From NCBI GenBank assembly GCA_946061355.1, contig CAMGRE010000003.1:1-32309 (forward strand): DNA of 32,309 bases, given 5' to 3'. A program made the position numbers and the translations under genes. Numbering within the stretch: the stretch's first letter is position 1; every line of letters begins with the position of its first letter. Origin of the DNA: an uncultured bacterium. GTDB taxonomy: Bacteria; Bacillota; Clostridia; Lachnospirales; Lachnospiraceae. Positions 16,076 to 22,883 of this stretch are shown here, piece after piece. The notes under the pieces are model-generated. The model was not told the origin of the DNA. It saw only the letters and a list, made by a program, of their open reading frames with translations, and did no database searches.

Positions 16076-16122
16076 ATCCCCACAGTGCGTTTCATACAAT
16101 AGTAGAAAGCGCCTGTGGGGAT
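16076..16122 (+). promoter_or_regulatory. Long hairpin covering the spmB ribosome site
   Basis: ATCCCCACAG (16076-16085) pairs perfectly with CTGTGGGGAT (16113-16122), and the stem continues inward with GCG/CGC and TTTC/GAAA, interrupted by single-base bulges. The 3' arm contains the GGGGA that should act as the spmB ribosome site, five bases before its ATG. Only TTTCT follows, so it is a poor terminator; it could restrict spmB translation or be a weak terminator for the DUF3048 gene. Confidence 0.55.
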
Positions 16123-16126
16123 TTCT

Positions 16127-16660
16127 ATGCTTTCTGTTCTTTCCAATTTATCAAACATTATTATTCCGCTGGTAATCTTTTATATTGTGGCAGAAGGAAT
16201 TCTTGCCAGAACCAATATCTATGAGGATTTTATCAAGGGCGCAAAGGACGGATTCCAGGTAGTGATCCGGATCATGCCGACTTTGATCGGCCTGATGGTG
16301 GCGGTCGGAATCCTCAGAGCATCCGGTTTTCTGGATTTTGTGGGCAGGATCACGGGCGGTCTGACAGACTGTCTGGGCTATCCGTCCGAACTAATCCCCG
16401 TGACGATCATCAAAATGTTTTCCTCCTCCGCGGCTACGGGACTTGTGCTGGATCTGTTCAAGCGTTACGGGACGGATTCGTACATCGGGCTGGTGACATC
16501 CATTATGATGAGTTGTACGGAAACTGTGTTCTATACGATGTCAGTTTATTTTATGGCAGCGAAAGTGACAAAAACAAGATTTACGCTGGCAGGCGCTTTG
16601 TTATCTACCTTGGCAGGAATTGTGGCGAGTGTTCTGCTGGCGCGGGGGATGGTTTTGTGA
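16127..16660 (+). CDS. spmB: Spore maturation protein B
   Basis: SpmB is the partner of SpmA in spore core dehydration and has the same nucleoside-recognition fold. The 177-aa protein is almost the same length as the Bacillus protein. It has membrane segments IIIPLVIFYIVAEGI, FQVVIRIMPTLIGLMVAVGIL and others, with conserved GAKDGF, PSELIPVTIIKMFSSSAATGL and the highly conserved MMSCTETVFYTMSVYF. The ATG at 16127 follows GGGGA. That ribosome site is within a strong hairpin. It is separated from spmA by a thioesterase gene, an ATPase gene and a DUF3048 gene. Confidence 0.92.
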   Translation: MLSVLSNLSNIIIPLVIFYIVAEGILARTNIYEDFIKGAKDGFQVVIRIMPTLIGLMVAVGILRASGFLDFVGRITGGLTDCLGYPSELIPVTIIKMFSSSAATGLVLDLFKRYGTDSYIGLVTSIMMSCTETVFYTMSVYFMAAKVTKTRFTLAGALLSTLAGIVASVLLARGMVL

Positions 16661-16714
16661 AAGCGGGTGAGTCGAAACAGGCAGAGTCTGAATATGACGA
16701 ACGTAAAAACAGGC

Positions 16715-16743
16715 TTGACAAAGTAAAAAATGCGTTATATTAT
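16715..16743 (+). promoter_or_regulatory. Orphan near-consensus promoter
   Basis: TTGACA (16715-16720) with a 17-base spacer precedes TATTAT (16738-16743); TATACT lies at 16741-16746. A start near 16750 would run into the terminator at 16767-16800, giving a transcript of about 50 bases with no coding capacity. Confidence 0.75.
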
Positions 16744-16766
16744 ACTTTTAATACAAGGACAAGGTC

Positions 16767-16800
16767 GTCCGGACGGTTGGTTGCCGTCTGGACTTTTTTT
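16767..16800 (+). terminator. Strong intrinsic terminator
   Basis: GTCCGGACGG (16767-16776) pairs with CCGTCTGGAC (16784-16793) with one G-T wobble, a 7-base loop and seven T residues. It may end spmB transcription, the short RNA from the orphan promoter, or both. Confidence 0.9.
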
Positions 16801-16888
16801 ATGCGCACTCGCGTGAGAGGAAAAAGTCGCCTGACGGCGACCAAGCTCGGCGCGGGATCGCACAAGTGCGATCCATTCTGCATAAAAA
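16796..16888. other. Cloverleaf-like inverted-repeat element
   Basis: TTTTTATGC (16796-16804) and GCATAAAAA (16880-16888) are a perfect 9-bp inverted repeat enclosing about 75 bases. Inside are three further hairpins: CTCGCGTGAG at about 16808-16817, GTCGCC/GGCGAC with a 4-base loop at 16826-16841, and GGATCGCAC/GTGCGATCC with a 2-base gap at 16855-16874. The interior is GC-rich. It is not a tRNA: no T-arm or D-arm consensus and no CCA. It may be a dispersed palindromic repeat or a structured RNA. Confidence 0.6.
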
Positions 16889-16909
16889 TGCGTACAATGT
16901 AAAAAAGTC

Positions 16910-16938
16910 TTGCCTGCATTTCAAGAATCGTGTACACT
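16910..16938 (+). promoter_or_regulatory. Promoter of the liv operon
   Basis: TTGCCT (16910-16915) and TACACT (16933-16938) are 17 bases apart, about 60 bases before livJ. In the leader, TTGTCC (16960-16965) and GGACAA (16975-16980) form an inverted repeat just before the AGGAGG ribosome site; it could be an operator or a leader hairpin. Confidence 0.65.
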
Positions 16939-16998
16939 TGGGATGTTAGTGAACGACAATTGTCCTTGAGAGACGGACAAATCTAGGAGGATTAAGTT

Positions 16999-18177
16999 AT
17001 GAAGAAAAAGTTATTGGCAGTATTGATGGTGGCAGCCATGACAGTAGCAACGCTGGCAGGTTGTGGCAAGTCTTCCGATGGTGCGGCAAGTGCGTCCGCA
17101 GATTCGGGAGATGTGATCAAGATCGGTGTGTTTGAGCCCCTGACAGGCGAGAACGGCGGCGGCGGTTCACAGGAAGTGGACGGTATCAAATATGCGAATC
17201 AGGTATATCCTGAAGTGCTTGGCAAGAAGATTGAACTCGTAGTGGTTGATAATAAGTCCGATAAGGGCGAGGCAACAACAGCGGCAACACGTCTGGTTGA
17301 GCAGGAAGGTGTTGTAGCGGTTCTCGGTTCTTACGGTTCCGGCGTATCTATCGCAGCAGGCGATATCTTTAAGAATGCAAAAGTACCTGCAATGGGATGT
17401 TCTTGTACAAACCCTATGGTAACACAGGGAAATGAGTACTACTTCCGTACCTGCTTCCTGGATCCTTTCCAGGGTACTGTAATGGCTAATTACTGTACAC
17501 AGCAGGGATTCACAAAGGCAGCGGTTGTATATCAGAATGGCGATGACTACTCCACAGGTCTTGCAAACTTCTTCAAGACAGCATTCACAGAGGCTGGTGG
17601 CGAGATCGTGAATGAGGGTGTCATCCAGACAAATGATTCCGATTATAACTCCATTCTTACCAACATTAAGTCCTCCGGCGCTGAGGTAATCTTTGCTCCT
17701 TCTTCCATCCAGGTTGCAGGTGCATTCATTAAGCAGGCAAGAGCACTCGGTATCGACGCGCTGATTTGCGCAGGTGACACATGGGAGAATGAGGCGATCA
17801 TCGATGTTGCAGGTGAGGCTGCCAACGGTATCGTACTTTCCACATTCTATGATGAGAACGATGCAAGCGCTTCCGATGAAGCTAAGAAATTTGTTCCCGG
17901 CTTCAAAGAGTATCTTGGAGGAGACGACAATATCATCCCTGCAGTATCCGCACTTGGCTATGACGCTTACTGCGTAGTACGTGACGCGATCGAGAGAGCA
18001 GGTTCTACAGACGGTGACGCAATCCGTCAGGCGCTCGTTGATACAAAGGAATTTGTAGGTGTTACCGGAGCGATCAAATTCGATGAGAACGGTGATGCTG
18101 ACAAGAGTGTTGCAATCGTTAAGACTGTAGAGAATGGTGAGTTCAAATACCTCGACACAGTGGAAGTTGCAAAATAA
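16999..18177 (+). CDS. livJ: Branched-chain amino acid-binding lipoprotein
   Basis: LivJ captures leucine, isoleucine or valine outside the cell and delivers it to LivHMGF. The 392-aa precursor has a lipobox LAGC (Cys22) and a short Ser/Ala tether. The mature domain is a normal type I periplasmic-binding fold: IKIGVFEPLTGENGG, then VDGIKYANQ, a LVVVDNKSDKGEATTAATRLVEQE region typical of family members, AVLGSYGSGVSIAA, and SALGYDAYCVVRDAIERAG near the C-terminus. Domain order is normal. The start follows a perfect AGGAGG. The gene has its own promoter and is followed by a terminator-like hairpin before livH, which fits high expression of the binding protein. The exact ligand is inferred from the family. 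Confidence 0.94.
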   Translation: MKKKLLAVLMVAAMTVATLAGCGKSSDGAASASADSGDVIKIGVFEPLTGENGGGGSQEVDGIKYANQVYPEVLGKKIELVVVDNKSDKGEATTAATRLVEQEGVVAVLGSYGSGVSIAAGDIFKNAKVPAMGCSCTNPMVTQGNEYYFRTCFLDPFQGTVMANYCTQQGFTKAAVVYQNGDDYSTGLANFFKTAFTEAGGEIVNEGVIQTNDSDYNSILTNIKSSGAEVIFAPSSIQVAGAFIKQARALGIDALICAGDTWENEAIIDVAGEAANGIVLSTFYDENDASASDEAKKFVPGFKEYLGGDDNIIPAVSALGYDAYCVVRDAIERAGSTDGDAIRQALVDTKEFVGVTGAIKFDENGDADKSVAIVKTVENGEFKYLDTVEVAK

Positions 18178-18207
18178 GTAAGACATTTGTCTGATTTGAG
18201 TACTATT

Positions 18208-18243
18208 TGAGAAAGGCCGGAGTTTTCCTGCCTTTCTCATTTC
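18208..18243 (+). terminator. Terminator-like hairpin between livJ and livH
   Basis: GAGAAAGGC (18209-18217) pairs with GCCTTTCTC (18230-18238), a perfect 9-bp stem, with GGA/TCC able to pair in the loop and ATTTCT after it. The weak tail suggests partial termination, leaving some transcript for the membrane genes. Confidence 0.7.
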
Positions 18244-18290
18244 TACTGTTAGTGCAGTGGAAATAAAATTAAGTATGGAGGAAGTAACAC

Positions 18291-19184
18291 ATGAGTATGG
18301 ACATTTTTATGCAGCATCTGCTGAACGGTATCTCCGTGGGCAGTTTGTATGCACTCATCGCGATCGGCTATACCATGGTTTACGGAATTCTGCTCCTGAT
18401 CAACTTCGCCCATGGCGATATTTTTATGATGGCATCCTATTTTATGATCTTTGCGGTGGTAGACTTTGGCATGCCGATCTGGATAGCAATTCCGTTAATC
18501 ATTCTGCTGACGGTGATCCTGGGTATGCTTTTGGAGAGAAGCGCCTATAAGCCTTTGAGAGAGGCGCCGAGGATGTCGATCATGATCTCGGCGATCGGCG
18601 CATCCTTCCTGCTGGAAAACCTCGCAACATATTTGTTTTCCGGCGTACCGAAAGGGTATCCGGATATTCCCTGGCTGACAAAGGTAGTGAACATTGGGAA
18701 TGTATCATTCCAGATTGTCACAGTGGTGGCACCGGTGCTGGTAATCTTCATCCTGATCGGCCTGATGTGGCTCGTGAATCATACCAAGACGGGTATGGCG
18801 ATGCGTGCGGTATCCAAGGACTTTGAGACAGCCAGACTGATGGGAATCAAGATCAATACCGTCATTGCAGCAACATTTGCGATCGGTTCCGGACTTGCGG
18901 CAGTTGGTTCGGTACTCTGGGGAGCAAAATACTCCTCGGTATATCCGTTGATGGGTGTTATGCCGGGATTGAAATGCTTTGTGGCTGCCGTGTTCGGCGG
19001 TATCGGCAATATACCGGGCGCTGTGCTGGGCGGTATTGTTCTGGGACTTGGTGAAACGATGCTGGTTGCATTCTTTCCGGGACTCACCGGTTACAGGGAT
19101 GCATTTGCATTTGTGTTATTGATCGTAATGCTCTTAGTCAGACCCAATGGTCTGCTGGGCGAAAAATCAACGGATAAGGTGTGA
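18291..19184 (+). CDS. livH: Branched-chain amino acid ABC transporter permease LivH
   Basis: LivH is one of two inner-membrane permeases of the branched-chain amino acid transporter. The 297-aa protein has about eight hydrophobic segments. Family motifs include LLNGISVGSLYALIAIGYTMVYG at the start, INFAHGDIFM, the cytoplasmic loop MRAVSKDFETARLMGI that contacts the ATPases, and VFGGIGNIPGAVLGGIVLGLGE. The ATG at 18291 follows GGAGG at nine bases; a second ATG at 18297 is less well placed. It overlaps the livM start by one base if livM begins at 19184. Confidence 0.93.
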   Translation: MSMDIFMQHLLNGISVGSLYALIAIGYTMVYGILLLINFAHGDIFMMASYFMIFAVVDFGMPIWIAIPLIILLTVILGMLLERSAYKPLREAPRMSIMISAIGASFLLENLATYLFSGVPKGYPDIPWLTKVVNIGNVSFQIVTVVAPVLVIFILIGLMWLVNHTKTGMAMRAVSKDFETARLMGIKINTVIAATFAIGSGLAAVGSVLWGAKYSSVYPLMGVMPGLKCFVAAVFGGIGNIPGAVLGGIVLGLGETMLVAFFPGLTGYRDAFAFVLLIVMLLVRPNGLLGEKSTDKV

Positions 19185-20263
19185 TGAATATGAGTAAAAA
19201 GACAAAAAATATATGTACAGCCATATTGATCCTGGTGGCAGTTATTCTGATCACTTTATTTGACAATGATGTGATCGGGAATGCCTATATCAAACGTGTG
19301 CTGAATCTGGCAGCAATCTATGCGATTATCAGTGTTTCGATGAATCTGGTAAACGGCTTTACCGGAATGTTTTCTCTTGGGCAGGCGGGCTTCATGGCGA
19401 TCGGTGCTTTTACCGTTGCGGTATTTACGGTTCCTGCGGAGAGCATACCTTCCATTTTCTACATAGAGCCGATGGCTCCCTGGCTTGCGGCGATCAGGCT
19501 TCCTTTTGTGGTAGCGCTTCTGGTGGGTGGATTGATCGCTGCAGTGCTGGCGCTGATCATCGGTTATCCGGTGCTGAGACTCAAGAGTGATTATCTTGCG
19601 ATCGCAACGCTGGGATTTTCGGAAATCATCCGTATCGTGTTTACACAGATGCAGACGATCACAAACGGAGCGCTGGGAATCAAATGTATTCCGGGCATTA
19701 CCACGATGTGGGTTCCGTTCGGTGCGGCGGCAATCTGTATCGGGATCATGGTCTTGCTGATCAATTCCTCTTACGGGAGAGCGTTTAAGGCGATCCGCGA
19801 GGATGATATTGCGGCGGAGGCCATGGGAATCAATCTGAGTTTTCACAAGAATCTGTCCTTTGCGATCAGTTCTTTCTTTACGGCGATCGCCGGTGGACTG
19901 TTCGCATCCCTGCTTACCGCAGTGGATCCCAAGCAGTTTTACTTTACACTGACCTACAACTTCCTTCTGATCATCGTATTGGGAGGTATGGGAAGTGTGA
20001 CAGGTACGATCATTGCTTCCTTTATCATAACTGGTGGGCTGGAATGGCTCAGATTCTTTGACGAGCCGCTTTCGGTTATGGGCTACAACATTCCGATCTT
20101 CCGCGCAGGACTTCGTATGGTAGTGTTCTCACTCCTCCTGATGATCCTGGTACTCTTCTACAGAAAAGGAATCATGGGACAGAAAGAGTTCTCCTGGGAT
20201 GGGATCTATAACTGGATCATGAAGGTGAAGACCAGACTCTCCAGAAAGAAAGGAGGGGCGTGA
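19184..20263 (+). CDS. livM: Branched-chain amino acid ABC transporter permease LivM
   Basis: LivM is the second permease subunit. The protein (359 aa from the ATG at 19184) has many hydrophobic segments and the motifs VSMNLVNGFTGMFSLGQAGFMAIGAF, YPVLRLKSDYLAIATLGFSEIIR, the EAA-type loop FKAIREDDIAAEAMGI, and VLGGMGSVTGTIIA. The N-terminus is lysine-rich and cytoplasmic. Three starts are possible (GTG 19181, ATG 19184, ATG 19190); AAGG at 19176-19179 fits the ATG at 19190 by spacing, while the ATG at 19184 overlaps the livH stop as TGATG. Function is the same with any. Confidence 0.92.
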   Translation: MNMSKKTKNICTAILILVAVILITLFDNDVIGNAYIKRVLNLAAIYAIISVSMNLVNGFTGMFSLGQAGFMAIGAFTVAVFTVPAESIPSIFYIEPMAPWLAAIRLPFVVALLVGGLIAAVLALIIGYPVLRLKSDYLAIATLGFSEIIRIVFTQMQTITNGALGIKCIPGITTMWVPFGAAAICIGIMVLLINSSYGRAFKAIREDDIAAEAMGINLSFHKNLSFAISSFFTAIAGGLFASLLTAVDPKQFYFTLTYNFLLIIVLGGMGSVTGTIIASFIITGGLEWLRFFDEPLSVMGYNIPIFRAGLRMVVFSLLLMILVLFYRKGIMGQKEFSWDGIYNWIMKVKTRLSRKKGGA

Positions 20264-20265
20264 AG

Positions 20266-21114
20266 ATGGACAGACAGGTATTAGGTGTTAATGATGTAAC
20301 GATGCAGTTCGGCGGCGTGGTGGCTGTGAACAATTTGTCCCTCCATGTGAATGAAGGCGAGATCGTGGCTCTGATCGGACCGAACGGTGCCGGAAAAACA
20401 ACGGCATTTAATGTGATCACGGGTGTGTACGCGCCCAGCAACGGTCAGGTAGTGTTCAAGGACAATGTCATATCCTCAAACTATCCTCACGGGAAATTCC
20501 GGAAGAAATACCTCGGCGAGCAGGAAACCATGGATAAGTATTCCGTTGTGAAATCCATGACGCCGGATAAGATCACGAAACTGGGTGTGGCGAGAACCTT
20601 CCAGAATATCAGACTGTTTAAGAATCTTACAGTGTTTGAGAATGTATTGATCGCAAAGCATATGCGTTCAAAAGCGAATTTCCTGTCGGCAACCTTCCGC
20701 TTGAATTATAAAGAGGAAAAACAGAATCGCGATGAGACGATGGAACTTCTTAAGATCCTCGGACTGGATGATGTGAAGGATGAAGTTGCACATTCTCTCC
20801 CCTACGGAAAGCAGAGACATCTGGAGATTGCGAGAGCGCTGGCAACCAAGCCGGAACTGCTCCTTCTCGATGAACCTGCCGCAGGTATGAACCCGCAGGA
20901 AACGGTTGAGCTCACACAGTTCATCAAAAAGATCAAGGATGATTTTAACCTGACAGTATTTATGATAGAGCATCATATGGACCTGGTCATGGAGATTTCC
21001 GACCGGATTTATGTACTTGATTTCGGCAAGCTGATCGCGGAGGGTACACCCGAGGAGATTCAGAATAACCAGAGAGTAATTGACGCATATTTGGGGGTGC
21101 AGCAGGATGAGTAA
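20266..21114 (+). CDS. livG: Branched-chain amino acid ABC transporter ATPase LivG
   Basis: LivG is one of two cytoplasmic ATPases of the transporter. The 282-aa protein has Walker A GPNGAGKTT, the extended region between Walker A and the signature typical of LivG (which here includes an insert with ARTFQNIRLFKNLTVFENVLIAKH), a signature of LPYGKQRHLEIARAL type instead of LSGGQ, Walker B LLLLDEPAAGMNPQE and switch histidine FMIEHHMD. Start is the ATG at 20266, preceded by AGGAGGGG; a GTG at 20260 is in frame but too close to that site. It overlaps livF by eight bases. Confidence 0.93.
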   Translation: MDRQVLGVNDVTMQFGGVVAVNNLSLHVNEGEIVALIGPNGAGKTTAFNVITGVYAPSNGQVVFKDNVISSNYPHGKFRKKYLGEQETMDKYSVVKSMTPDKITKLGVARTFQNIRLFKNLTVFENVLIAKHMRSKANFLSATFRLNYKEEKQNRDETMELLKILGLDDVKDEVAHSLPYGKQRHLEIARALATKPELLLLDEPAAGMNPQETVELTQFIKKIKDDFNLTVFMIEHHMDLVMEISDRIYVLDFGKLIAEGTPEEIQNNQRVIDAYLGVQQDE

Positions 21115-21829
21115 AGAATATATTTTGGAAATTTCAAATCTGTCTGTATCCTATGGCGGTATCAAGGCGGTAAAGGATATCAGCTTTGCCGTTCCGAAGG
21201 GCGAGGTCGTAACGCTGATCGGTGCGAACGGCGCGGGCAAGAGTTCGACTCTGCGTGCCATTGTTGGTCTTGAGAAACCCGCTGCAGGCAGCATTAAGTT
21301 TGCCGGAGAAGAACTGGCCGGGCTTTCAACGGATGCTATCGTGGAAAAGGGTATCACGCTCGTTCCGGAGGGGAGACGTGTATTCCCCAATCTGACAGTG
21401 CTTGAGAATCTGAAGATCGGCGCATATATGCGCAAGGATGATCTCAGCAAGGATATCGAGTGGGTATGTGATCTGTTCCCCAGACTGAAGGAGCGTTCCT
21501 GGCAGAAAGCCGGAACACTTTCCGGAGGAGAGCAGCAGATGCTTGCCATCGGAAGGGCGCTCATGAGCAAGCCGTCCGTTATCATGATGGATGAGCCGTC
21601 GCTCGGACTTGCACCGATCGTGGTACAGGGTGTGTTTGATATCATCAAAGAGATCAACAGACAGGGCGTGACGATCCTGTTGGTGGAGCAGAATGCCAAT
21701 ATGGCGCTCAAGGCGGCGGATCAGGCATATGTCATGGAAACCGGACGCATTACCATGTCAGGAACCGGTACGGAGCTCCTTGAGAATGATGATATCAAGG
21801 CAGCTTACCTGGGTAAGTCAAAAAAATAG
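21107..21829 (+). CDS. livF: Branched-chain amino acid ABC transporter ATPase LivF
   Basis: LivF is the second ATPase. The 240-aa protein has Walker A GANGAGKSS, the LivF-specific LVPEGRRVFPNLTVLENLKIGAY, signature LSGGEQQMLAIGRAL, Walker B IMMDEPSLGLAP and the switch LLVEQNANMAL; Gln replaces the catalytic switch His in VEQN, which is normal for LivF. It starts inside the end of livG, so the two are translationally coupled. The operon ends 30 bases later at a clear terminator. Confidence 0.94.
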   Translation: MSKEYILEISNLSVSYGGIKAVKDISFAVPKGEVVTLIGANGAGKSSTLRAIVGLEKPAAGSIKFAGEELAGLSTDAIVEKGITLVPEGRRVFPNLTVLENLKIGAYMRKDDLSKDIEWVCDLFPRLKERSWQKAGTLSGGEQQMLAIGRALMSKPSVIMMDEPSLGLAPIVVQGVFDIIKEINRQGVTILLVEQNANMALKAADQAYVMETGRITMSGTGTELLENDDIKAAYLGKSKK

Positions 21830-21859
21830 AAACTTTAGCTACTTCTTCCTACGAATCAC

Positions 21860-21888
21860 AACGGGACTGCCGCGGCGGTCCCGTTTTT
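21860..21888 (+). terminator. Intrinsic terminator of the liv operon
   Basis: AACGGGAC (21860-21867) and GTCCCGTT (21878-21885) form a perfect 8-bp stem; the 10-base loop contains the palindrome GCCGCGGC. Five T residues (21884-21888) follow. Confidence 0.92.
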
Positions 21889-21893
21889 GATTC

Positions 21894-21922
21894 TTGCTTT
21901 CATTCTTAATCTCATGTAAAAT
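21894..21922 (+). promoter_or_regulatory. Promoter of the nuclease-fabT pair, possibly leaderless
   Basis: TTGCTT (21894-21899), 17 bases, then TAAAAT (21917-21922). The expected transcription start is 21929-21930, which is the A of the ATG at 21930. No ribosome site precedes that ATG, so the mRNA may be leaderless. Confidence 0.55.
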
Positions 21923-21929
21923 CCTATAT

Positions 21930-22391
21930 ATGGATACGATTTGGCTGGCAGCAGGAATAGGAATAATATGCGTTTTTGCAGTGATCATATACGGCGTTGT
22001 CCGGGGCAGACGGAAGGAACTGCCGTTTGACAGTATGGAGGGCCATGATTTTGAGAGGTTCTGTGCGGATCTTCTGAAAGCCAGGGGGTTTTTGGAGGTG
22101 GAAGTCACCAAAGGGAGCGGAGACTTCGGCGTGGATATCCTGGCGGAGAAGGATGGTGTCAGTTACGCCTTCCAGTGTAAGCGCTATGACGAGCCGGTCG
22201 GGGTAAAAGCGGTACAGGAAATCTATGCGGGCCGGGACTATTATGACAGGCAGATCGGGGTGGTAATGACCAATCAGTATTTCACCGCGCCTGCCGTTGA
22301 AGCTGCTAAGAAGCTTAAAATACTATTGTGGGACAGAGGTTATCTGGAAGAGATGATGGAGGAGACACCGTGGACATCAACGCCGCTTTGA
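21930..22391 (+). CDS. Membrane-anchored Mrr-like restriction endonuclease-fold protein
   Basis: This 153-aa protein has one N-terminal membrane segment (residues 4-23, TIWLAAGIGIICVFAVIIYG) with basic residues after it, then an Mrr-type PD-(D/E)xK nuclease domain. The conserved positions are there: HDFERFCADLLKARGF with Glu42, GSGDFGVDILAE with Asp69 and FQCKRY with Gln82 and Lys84. The family cuts DNA, often modified or foreign DNA, but the membrane anchor suggests another job, such as degrading incoming DNA or DNA at the envelope. No methyltransferase is next to it, so it is not an obvious restriction-modification system. The start is the ATG at 21930, without ribosome site; the promoter places the transcript start there. 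Its end overlaps fabT by 22 bases. Confidence 0.8.
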   Translation: MDTIWLAAGIGIICVFAVIIYGVVRGRRKELPFDSMEGHDFERFCADLLKARGFLEVEVTKGSGDFGVDILAEKDGVSYAFQCKRYDEPVGVKAVQEIYAGRDYYDRQIGVVMTNQYFTAPAVEAAKKLKILLWDRGYLEEMMEETPWTSTPL

Positions 22392-22810
22392 ACGAAGTGT
22401 TCGTCAAGGTTTTTAAAAATATCATGGCAATCGAAGAAAAGGCAGTATCGGGACAGGAGTATCACAATGCCACAACAAATGACATGCATGTCATTGAGGC
22501 GATCGGCATCGGAAAGCCTAAGAATATGACTTCCGTTGCCAAGGCGCTTTCCGTTACCACGGGGACTCTTACCATTGCCGTAAACAGCCTGGTGAAAAAG
22601 GGATTCGTGGAGCGTGTCAGAAGTGAGGAGGACCGCAGGGTGGTCCTGGTTTCTCTGACAGAAAAAGGAAAAGACGTGTATGCCCACCACCAGGAGTTTC
22701 ACACACGTCTGGTGGAGAGCATCGTGGCGCAGCTCAGCGAGGAGGAGAAGGTTTTATTGGAGAAGGTACTCTCCAATCTGAGTCGGTATTTTAAAGATAT
22801 GAATCTATAA
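22370..22810 (+). CDS. fabT: MarR-family fatty acid synthesis regulator, FabT-like
   Basis: This 146-aa winged-helix protein closely resembles streptococcal FabT, which binds acyl-ACP and represses fab genes. It opens with an NEVFVKVFKNIMAIEEKAV helix as in FabT, has DMHVIEAIG, the recognition region SVAKALSVTTGTLTIAVNSLVKKGFVERV, and the wing RSEEDRRVVLVSLTEKG. The MarR fold alone would not fix the target, but two TTTGA-N3-TCAAA palindromes are in the fab operon of this window. The start is GTG at 22370 with GGAGGAG before it, inside the end of the nuclease gene, so translation is probably coupled. I see no matching palindrome near this gene, so autoregulation is not supported. The alternative is an uncharacterised MarR regulator. 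Confidence 0.85.
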   Translation: MDINAALNEVFVKVFKNIMAIEEKAVSGQEYHNATTNDMHVIEAIGIGKPKNMTSVAKALSVTTGTLTIAVNSLVKKGFVERVRSEEDRRVVLVSLTEKGKDVYAHHQEFHTRLVESIVAQLSEEEKVLLEKVLSNLSRYFKDMNL

Positions 22811-22883
22811 TCTCCGCTTTGGCAGCAGTTCACAAAACCTAAAATTATTTTTGAAAACGGAAGTTTGGCATTTGTGTCAGATT

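Larger units (their letters stand above)
16661..16998. other. 338-base non-coding region between spmB and livJ
   Basis: This gap holds, in order: a near-consensus promoter (16715-16743), an intrinsic terminator only about 20 bases after its predicted start (16767-16800), a cloverleaf-like inverted-repeat element (16796-16888), the livJ promoter (16910-16938) and a small inverted repeat in the livJ leader. No ORF here has a credible start or family match. Confidence 0.7.

Noticed and set aside
16796..16888. tRNA gene
   Set aside because: The fold is cloverleaf-like, but there is no T-arm GTTCGA-like sequence, no D-arm consensus and no CCA, and the arms are the wrong sizes.
16513..16902. Open frame running from spmB into the non-coding region
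   Set aside because: It is out of frame with spmB and covers the promoter, terminator and hairpin element; the protein has no family features.
21930..22391. Restriction-modification system
   Set aside because: There is only a nuclease-fold protein; no methyltransferase or specificity subunit is next to it, and the protein has a membrane anchor.
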